This document shows, piece by piece, positions 56,201 through 64,000 of a stretch of 64,000 bases of DNA. The stretch spans positions 157,590-221,589 of the forward strand of contig WELA01013825.1 of the NCBI GenBank assembly GCA_009602735.1, in the 5' to 3' direction. Origin of the DNA: Mesotaenium endlicherianum (lineage: Eukaryota; Streptophyta; Zygnematophyceae; Zygnematales; Mesotaeniaceae). Under the pieces are notes generated by a model. That model was given only the letters and a program-made list of their open reading frames with translations, did no database searches and had not been told where the DNA came from. Within the stretch, counting starts at the first letter, position 1. Each line of letters begins with the position of its first letter. The position numbers were made by a program, and so were the translations under genes.

Positions 56201-59200
56201 ATTGTTCTGCTCTGTGCTTGCTGAAACGAGTTGCATACCTAGACGATAGTGAGACCAGCCTTCACCCGTAAGTAACCACGCCTGGTTGGTGTGCAGGTGT
56301 CTTGCCCTCGTCGGAAGTGATATGTGCAATCCCCAACATGCTGGTGGCCATATGCCTCAACAGCAATGGCCTTGAGAAAGTGAAGGAGCAGGCCGCCCTC
56401 TCATACTTGATCCCCGTCTTCACCCTCAAGAAGTACCAGAAGGCTCTGCTGGGCGAGACGTGCAACATCTTGGGCGCCAGCCTCGACGAGCTCATGCGGC
56501 ACGCCCCCGCTCTCAGGGCGAGCGGCGTGCAGGTCGCGGTGGACATCCTCAAGAGGCTGGGTGAAATAGGCGGCGGCAGTTCAGGTGGTGCTGCTGCGCT
56601 GCCAGAGGAAGCAGCTGGGCCGTCGGGCGAAGAAGGAGATTCTGTTGATGCAGCCGTTCCCATGGAGACTGACAGCGAGGAGAGGGGGGGGGAGCAGGAC
56701 GCTGAGCAGGCAACTGCAAGCCCCAGCAGCCCAGGCGAAGTGGTGGATGACAAGGAGATGGAGACCTTCCTGCCGGAGTGTCTTGGCAATGCCGTGCGGC
56801 TCCTGGAGTCCATACTGTCGAACGGCGATAGCAGCAAGCTCTTCATTGAGAAGAAGGGTATCGAGGCTCTGCTGGACGTGTATGCCCTGCCGAAGCTTCC
56901 CGTCTCATTCGGGGGCTCCTCCACCGCCAACAGCATGTGCATGGCGTTCCGGGCCTTTGCGCAGCTGCACTCCGGCGTCCTCTACAGGGCTCTTTCCGCT
57001 GCGCTGGCTGCCCGCTTGAAAGAAGCCGCGGGCTATGCCAGGAAGTACCTCCTCACGCACCAGCTGAGCGACATTGAGGCACCCAAGCGCGCCAGGGTGG
57101 TGCGCTGCCTTGCGACCTCAGAGTGCTACATAGCGCTCATGGCCGTGCTGGTGCGCACCTCCGTCACCATCATGACGGAGCTGAGCACCAACGGAGAGGA
57201 GATACTGACTGAGATGGGCGTGCTGAACAGGGCTGTCCAGTGGCAGCTGTCTGTGTTCAAGGAGGCGGAGGAGGCAGCTGCGCAGGATTCAACAGCAGGA
57301 GCTGCTGGCGCCGAGGACAAAGAGGAAAGTACAGAGGTGCTTCCCCGGCAGGCAGCAAGCGTGCCTCCGCCCGCTGATGTGAGGGCCGCCCAGCCAGACT
57401 TCTCCAACTACATATGGGGTGATGCGCCCCTGGTCAACCCCAGGCATGCAGGTAGGCACGCCGGAGCTATGCTTGGGCACAACAGGTATGTTGTTCCAGG
57501 ATTTGGGCCGGGCTCCGGAAGGATGGGAGCTTCGGCCAATATCTCAGGCCTCACACGGCACGCTGTGGAAGCTGCGCACGCGGCTGATGCGGACGGGGCG
57601 CCCACTAGCGGCACGCCCGACAGCCCCCCGACAGAGGCGACGAAGGTCAAGTCTGCAGGCCGCCTCCAGATGGACATGCTCGCCAGGCTGTCCGCTGCCG
57701 CAAAGATGCTCAACGTTTCGCTGGGCAAGGTGATGCTGGTGCCGTCCCGCAGGGGGGTGGATGCTACTGCCGTCCCTGCCTCGTCAAAGGCCATCACCGG
57801 AGTCATGGCCAAGCTGTTCCGGGAGGCCCTGGCGTTTGATGGGGCCCTAGAAGCCGGGCCCTCTTCATCGTCGTCACAGCTGCTGCCACAGCACGACGCC
57901 GTAAGGTGCCGGTACCTCGGGCGGGTGGTGGCAGACATCACGGCTGTGGTCATTGACAGCCGCAGGCAGACCATCAACACAGCCGTCCTGAACAGGCTCG
58001 TGGGGCACGGGACGATTCAGGAGCTCCTGAAAGCGTTTCGAGAGACCAGCAAGCTGCTGTGGACTGCAAACGTGCCGGGCACTCCCATGGAACTAGACAG
58101 CAGCACCGGGGGCGATGACACTGCCAAGAAGGACCCCCCTGCCAAGTCCACGCTGACGGCCACGCTGCTCGCCTTTGCCAAGCTCATGGAGGCGCTGGTC
58201 GACTCCACCCTGCTGGTGACGCCGGCGCCCATCACGACGTTCCTGGTGGTGCCCGTGGAGGGAGGTTCGGTGCCCGTCCCCTCGGACCAGAGGGCCTTTG
58301 TGAAGATGCTGCAGATGGACACGCTCGATGCCATCCTGCCCGTGTGGAGCCACCCGCAGTTCCCTGCGTGCCCCCCCAGCATCATCAGCGCCCTCACTTC
58401 CATCATGATGCAGATTTACAGGGGGGTGTCCACCCCGCCCCCTGCCAGGAGTGCCGCTGGCGTCCCCCCCAGGCCGCCTCCCCCGCCGCCCGACGAGGAG
58501 CTGATCCGTATCATCATGGAGATGGGCTTCTCCAGGGCTCGGGCCGAGGAAGCGCTGCGGAGGGTGGGTTCGAACAGCGTCGAGATGGCCATGGAGTGGC
58601 TGTTCAGCCATCCTGTAGAGGAGGCGGCGGCTGCTGCTGCGGAGGAGGACGGGGACGAGGACGCGGACGAAGATGAGGATGAGCTCGCTCGGGCTCTTGC
58701 ACTGTCGATGACTGGCGTCGAGGGCCCTGGCAACCCTGACGGTGCTCCTGCTGCTGCTGCTGCAGCTCCTGCTGCTGCGGCTGCAGCTCCTTCTGACGCA
58801 GCGCTGGACAGAGATGAAGAGGCTTCCGCTTTGAAGGGCCCCGCGCCTGCCGTGGATGTTGATGTCGACCAGAAGGGCCTGCCCACAGAGCAGCTCCTGG
58901 TGGCAGCGGTGATGCTGCTGCAGAAGTCGGAGGCCGTCTCCTTCCCCGTCAATGGCCTACTGCTTACCATGTGCATGAGCCACGAGGGCCAGGACAGGCC
59001 CCTCGTGGTGAACCACCTGGTGGAGCAGCTCAAAGCGTGCCGCCCGGAGGACCCCAAGCTGCTGTCGACGCTCATGCACACCATGGCCATGCTCGTGGCG
59101 GAGGACAGCAAATCCCGGGAGCTGGCGGCGCAGGCGGGGCTTGCGCGCTGCTTGCTCAACCACCTGAGCGCCGCCATCGCACATAGGGAGGCCGTGGAGA

Positions 59201-62200
59201 GTAAGGTGCTGGAGAAGAAGGACTCGACGGTGGAGAAGCTGACGCACCTGGGCACGTGGATCACGGCCGGCCTGCTCGTCCTCGACAACCTGGTGCAGTA
59301 CAGGGTCAAGGTTGAGAGCACCCCAGCTGCAGCTGCGACGCCAGAAGCTCCCTCTGGGGCTGCCGGTGACCAAGAGGCGCTGGCACAGCCTGGGCCCTCT
59401 GAAGCTCCTCCTGCCTCTTCTGCTCCTGGCACGACAGGCGATGCTCCTCCCTCGGGGTCGTCGGCGAGGCCTGAAGCCGCCGCTGGTGCCGACGCCGAGG
59501 TTGCAGGCGACAAGGGGGGCGCAGTCTGTGGCGGGGCTCCCTTTGAGGCGGTGCTGGGCACCACCTCTGGCTACCTCAGCGAGGCAGAAGCGAGAGAGGC
59601 CCTGCAGGTGGTTGTGGAGCTCCTGAAGAGGCAGTTGCCGGCGATCGTGGTGCAGGCCGTGATGCAGCTGGGCGTGCGCCTGACCAAGGACTACGCGCTC
59701 AGCCAGCAGTTCCTGGAGCTGGGGGGCCTCACGGCAGTGCTCAACCTGCCGGAGAAGAGCATCTTCCCCAGCTTCGAGCTCCTGACCACCATGCTCATCC
59801 GGCACATGCTGGAGGACCCCGTGACGCTCGCCGTGGCCATGGACGCGGAGCTCAGGAACATCCTCATCACGTCGTACGCTCGGCACCAGGGCCGGATCTC
59901 GCCCCTCACGTTTCTTACAGTTGTGGCCCCCCTCGTGAACCGGCAGCCCGCGGTGTTCATGCAGGTCGTGGCGCAGGTCTGCCGGGTGGAGGTCATTGGG
60001 GGGAGGCCCACGGTGGTGCTGGTGAATTCCAGGGACAAGGACAAGGACAAGGGCCGGGAGCAGGAGGCTGGGAAGCAGGCTCTGCCGCCACCGCCAGAGG
60101 GTGCCACCACCAGCGCTCCCACAGACGGCTCGGCCGTTACGGTGCCAGCTGGCGGGACGACGCACGCACAGGAGGGCCCGCATTTGACCCCTTCCAAGTC
60201 GCAGAAGCATAAGAGAGCTCCCACCAGCTTCCTGCAGATCATTGACCAGCTTCTGGAGGTGGTGCTGCGTCTGGCAGAGGTGGGGCACGATGCCTTAGGC
60301 AGTGCAGAGGCAGGGCTGCTTCCCACTGCCATGGAGGTGGACGAGCCCAAGTCGAGAACGCCTAGCAAGGGGAAGGAGAAAGTCGACGACGCAGCGGCGG
60401 CGCAGCACAAGGCTGGGGAGAAGGGGAAGGGCGGGAAGCCGGCGGCACACGTGGGAGTGGCGTTCATCCTGCGGCAGCTGACAGAGATCATGCTCAGCTA
60501 CAAAGAGGCGCCCAGCGCCGTGCTGCGGCGCGCTTCTGAGTTCAGCCACCTGGGGGGCCGCCTTACGCCACCTGGCTCCTCAGACGCTGGTGGGCGTGGC
60601 GGCCTCGTGCACTACCTCATACATTCTCTACTACCGCGCTCTGACGGCAGCAAGCTGCCGGCGGAGGGATCCTCGGACAGGAAGATAGGCGAGGTTGCCG
60701 CCATGTTCCTGCTGGCTCTCTCCGTGAGGTCCGGGGAGGGCAGGAAGAGAGTGGTGGGCGAAATGGTCCAGGCGATCAACGCCTTTGCTAGTCCTTCCTC
60801 GCCTGAGGGGGCATTCTCGCCCCCGCAGAAGCAGGTGCCCAACCGGCACCTGACTGCGCTTGTAGAGCTGACCAGCAGCCTGCTGGGGCAGGCCACCACT
60901 TCGTCGCCGGGCCTCACGACGGAGGTCCAGCGGACGATGCTGGATGCGGGCTTGGTGCAGGCTCTGGTGAGAATGATTGACTCGCTGGACCTGGACCACC
61001 CAGATGCGCCAAAGCTTGTGAACGACACACTCAAGGCGCTCGAGCTCCTGGCGCGCAGCGCGGCGGACGTGCTGTTCTCGGGAGGTCTCAGGCGCAGGCT
61101 CGCTGGAGTCGCTCGCAGGCAACTGGAAGCTGGCAGAGGGGGGGCCAGGGGAGCGGCTGCGGGAGAGAATCAGCGGGATAACTTGCTGTCGATAGAAGAG
61201 GGTGCCAGGGAGCAAGAGGAGGGGGAGGCACACGCAGATGACAGGGGCATCAACCTTGAGTTGGGGGGAATGGGGATGGTGGAAAGAGTCGACAGTATGG
61301 AGCATGACCAGGAGGAAGCTTTGCAGCAGGAGCGGCAGGATAGGATCCAGCAGCTGACGCAACACTACATGCATGCCAATGCGTCCCACGCCATAGATGA
61401 CCTAGAGCTCGCCTTCCACCAGATGCAGGATGCTGAGGAGGGGAGCGAGAACGATGACGAGGAGGACATGGACGACGAAGGGCATGACGAGGAGGACCGG
61501 GACAACATGGCAGAGGGAGACGATGACGAGGAAGAGGAGGAAGATGAGGAGGACGAGGACGAAGATGAGGACAATGGGATTGATGACGATGAAGTTATCC
61601 ACTCACCGGCCCACACAGACATTGAGGAGCATGAAGCTGGGCATGGCATGGACGACGGTTACCACGACGAGTTGGCCGAGGAAGAGGAGGAAGGGGAGGA
61701 AGAAGAGGAAGGGGAGGAAGAGGAGGAGGAGGAGGAGGAGGAGGAGGAGGAGGGTTTGATGGAGGGCCGGGAGGAGGCGGAGGAGGAAGAGGAGGACTGG
61801 GAGGACCAGGGCATGATCGAAGTGCGGTGGCGCGACGGCGTGACGGGCTTGAACCACGTCCAGCTGCTGACTGGGGGGGACATGGGGGGTATTATCGACA
61901 TCCACAACCTCATGCGCAACGCCCCTCGTCGGGCAGACTGGCTGCAATCGAATATGAATGAGGTCGTGGGGCAACTGCGACGGGCGACGAACCCCGAGCG
62001 TAGGCGCACAGGGGGCTTCCGCACGATCGCGCAGCAGCACGGGCGGCTGCTGGGGCCCGGCAACACGCTGACGCACCCCCTGCTCGCGCGCCCGCCCCTG
62101 GACTCTTCCTTCCCGGCAGATGCGGCGCAGGCGGCAGCGGCGGGCGGCGTCCCCAACACTATCACGACCATGTTTGGGCGGGAGCTCGCGGGCTCGGACG

Positions 62201-64000
62201 CGCAGGACTACATGCGGGGCGTCTCCGAGGCCGCGCACCTCATGATGTACGACAACCCGGTGCTGGCGGAGCAATTCATGGACAACTTCTGGGAGCGGAG
62301 CGCCGGCAGGATGGCCCCGCAGCTGCTCGACTATGCGGGGGATCCAATGGCTCTGCCATGGCAGAACGCGCGCGGCGAGCTGCGGCCGAGTGTGTGGACG
62401 GATGATGGCTTGCCTCAGCAGGGGGCTTACGCCGCGTCTCTGGCCCAGGCCATTGAAGGGGAATTTGTGCAGCGCCTGAGAGAGGCCGCGCCCCCCGCCC
62501 CAGCCGAGCCCGCGCAAGGTGATGAGGGCAGAGCTGTCGGCGCATACGCTGAAGACGCTCCTGCTGCAGATGCGGAGGTGGAGGCGACGGGGCCTGCAGG
62601 AGGACAGCCCGCCGATAGACAAGGCCACGGCCTGGGAGGTGACAGAAGCAGTGCAGGCCAACCTGAAGCAATGGGGCATGCGCCTGCTGCTGCCGCTGCC
62701 CCAGCAGAAGCTGGGTCAGGTGTTGCTGCTGCAACCGCTGCGGCAGGAGGAAGAGAAGCTGAGGTTGGGTTATCGACTGCAGGAGTGGACAGTGGCATTG
62801 ATGTTCAGATGCAAGAAGGACAGAGGGAGCAGGAGAGTGCGGAGGCTCCTCCGGCCCGAGACACGGAAGCGGTAAGCCAGGGTAGCAGCGGCAGTGGAGC
62901 GACAGCTGGCGAGAGCCTCCGCAGCTTGGAGGTGGAGATAGGGAGCGCTGACGGACACGACGACGGGGACAGGGACAGAGGAGCAGGTGGCGGGGTAGCA
63001 GATCGTGCAATCGCACCTGCCCCGGTCCAGGTGCGCGTGGATGTAGCCATGGCCTCTGCGGAAGCCCTCGGGGCTGGTGCTGCTCAGCAAGGGGAAGCTG
63101 CTGCAGGGGAGACTGCTCGAGGCAGCGACAGGGATGAGGAGATGGGCTCTGTGGCGCCCGCTGGAGCCAGCGGGGGAGACGAGCAGGTGGGCGTTGCGGG
63201 CGAGGGTGCCACTGCTGGCGGGCCTCAGGGGGGTGAGCAAGCAGGACGTGGAGACAGCCGAGACCCTGGTGGTGGTGGCACAGGCGCAGGCGCACGAGAC
63301 GCGGCAGCAGGCGGTGCAACAGCGATAGCAGCGGCGCCTGCCTCTGAGGCTCACGGAGCGCCGGAGATCGACCCGGCATTCTTGGAGGCTCTGCCGGAAG
63401 ACCTGCGGGCAGAGGTCCTGGCCTCGCAGCAGGTGCAGGCGGCGCGCGCTGCCGGCTCTGCGCCCGCAGCCTCCGAGGAGCTTGGGGAGCTCGACCCCGA
63501 GTTCCTGGCTGCGCTGCCGCCCGACATCCAGGCCGAAGTGCTCGCGCAGCAGCGCGCGCAGCGACTCCTGGCCCGCGCAGTGGAGGGCCAGCCCGTAGAC
63601 ATGGACAGCGCGTCCATCATCGCCACCTTCCCTGCAGAGCTGCGCGAGGAGGTACGCCTCGCCGCGCCCCTTGCTGCTCTCTCTTGTTCTTAGCGTATCC
63701 TATGCGCGCATGCCCTTCTTTGTGCCCTGACATTATTTTTGAAAGTCTACTTTTTGTATCCTTTAGTAGACCAGCAAGTGATGTATGCTGAATATGTTCC
63801 AGCCTTCTGCGGCTGGCGAGACCACTAGACAATCTCAAGCTTTTTGTCATGTCTCCTGTTGTGCATCTTGACCCCACCTCCTCCCGCCTGCAAAGGGTGC
63901 CCCCGCTAACTTCGTGGAAGCTGCTGGGGATGGTCACAGGTCCTGCTGACGTCGTCAGAGGCAGTCCTTGCAGCGCTGCCACCGGCTCTCCTGGCGGAAG
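53282..64000 (+). CDS. UPL1/2-like: HECT-type ubiquitin ligase, UPL1/UPL2 (HUWE1/Tom1 family), N-terminal part
   Basis: Exons are 53282-53314, 53437-53532, 53871-54077, 54519-55995, 56297-63651 and 63940 to beyond the window; all junctions are GT-AG and keep phase. The start MKAKKKRGTEV mirrors Arabidopsis UPL1. About 3,076 residues are visible, in order: the N-terminal armadillo-like region (GDFNHWVDLF, AWGGKEEG, GLIPTLIPLL, MDYSNAASATFREFGGLDDT), a UBA domain (about residues 1336-1377, MEMGFSRARAEEALRRVGSN), a UIM (DELARALALSM), a very acidic region (61430-61800) and tandem UBM-type motifs near the end (DPAFLEALPEDLRAEVLASQ, DPEFLAALPPDIQAEVLAQQ). The catalytic HECT domain must lie to the right. 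The protein would attach ubiquitin to substrates. Compared with land plants, Ala/Glu/Pro-rich insertions are extensive and the 7.35-kb exon is very GC-rich. Confidence 0.93.
61430..61800 (+). repeat. Acidic low-complexity region inside UPL
   Basis: Runs of GAG/GAC codons encode long Glu/Asp stretches. HUWE1/Tom1-family ligases usually have an acidic region here, so this is a family trait in expanded form. Antisense frames across it are Ser-rich artefacts. Confidence 0.85.
63652..63939 (+). other. UPL intron
   Basis: It starts GTACGC after GAG GAG and ends TCACAG before GTCCTGCTGACGTCG. The flanking residues (LREEV, LLTSSEAVLAALPPALLAE) join as in plant UPL1, which supports both boundaries. 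Confidence 0.85.

Noticed and set aside
57452-57499. Possible 48-bp intron (GTAGGC to CCAG) in UPL exon 5
   Set aside because: It is a multiple of three, keeps the frame open and is shorter than a usual plant intron; kept as coding, though RNA-seq could overturn this.
58416-60491. Several long minus-strand frames within UPL
   Set aside because: They are GC-rich shadows of the UPL coding frame and lack any family signature.
61365-61649. Minus-strand Ser-rich protein
   Set aside because: It is the antisense of the Glu/Asp run in UPL.

Overview
The window looks like a repeat-rich stretch of a streptophyte (green plant lineage) nuclear genome, most likely a streptophyte alga such as a charophyte; the species is an inference. 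The host genes have plant-type relatives: an RH39-like DEAD-box helicase, a WOX13-clade homeobox gene, a GCD1-like mitochondrial protein and a UPL1/UPL2-type giant ubiquitin ligase. All are spliced, with GT-AG introns that can be placed by eye.

Layout. 1-1301: the 5' exons of a minus-strand DEAD-box helicase, with a TG/CA microsatellite in an intron. 1659-20415: nested Ty3/gypsy-type LTR elements. Family B (copy B1, plus strand) carries a solo LTR of family C, which itself carries a whole-looking family A element (A1); a second family A copy (A2) lies in the B1 gag region. 20416-27440: an array of a degenerate satellite of about 193 bp, split by several solo LTRs and a piggyBac-like relic. 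27441-28070 is a further LTR that runs into an assembly gap (28071-28657). 28658-45705: a second family B copy (B2, minus strand), split by a third family A copy (A3, 38002-43855). 46417-64000: gene-rich DNA with WOX (plus), a GCD1-like gene (minus) and UPL1/2 (plus, running off the right edge). The last two are divergent and share a 605-bp upstream region.

Most unusual content. Family B carries a C5-cytosine DNA methyltransferase domain between protease and reverse transcriptase, and a PHD-type zinc finger after the integrase. It therefore pairs a potential chromatin-mark writer with a potential reader in one LTR retrotransposon. DNMT-bearing retrotransposons are known from charophytes and dinoflagellates; I do not recall the PHD pairing being described. 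Family A is a chromodomain gypsy element with an extra 558-residue ORF after pol, preceded by a textbook branch point and splice acceptor and bounded by two copies of the polypurine tract sequence.

How the parts relate. The host genes are housekeeping or developmental and do not form an operon-like unit. The retroelements fill the helicase-WOX interval. The two B copies act as empty-site references for each other, which gives the insertion order: B first, then C and A2 into B1 and A3 into B2, with A1 going into C.
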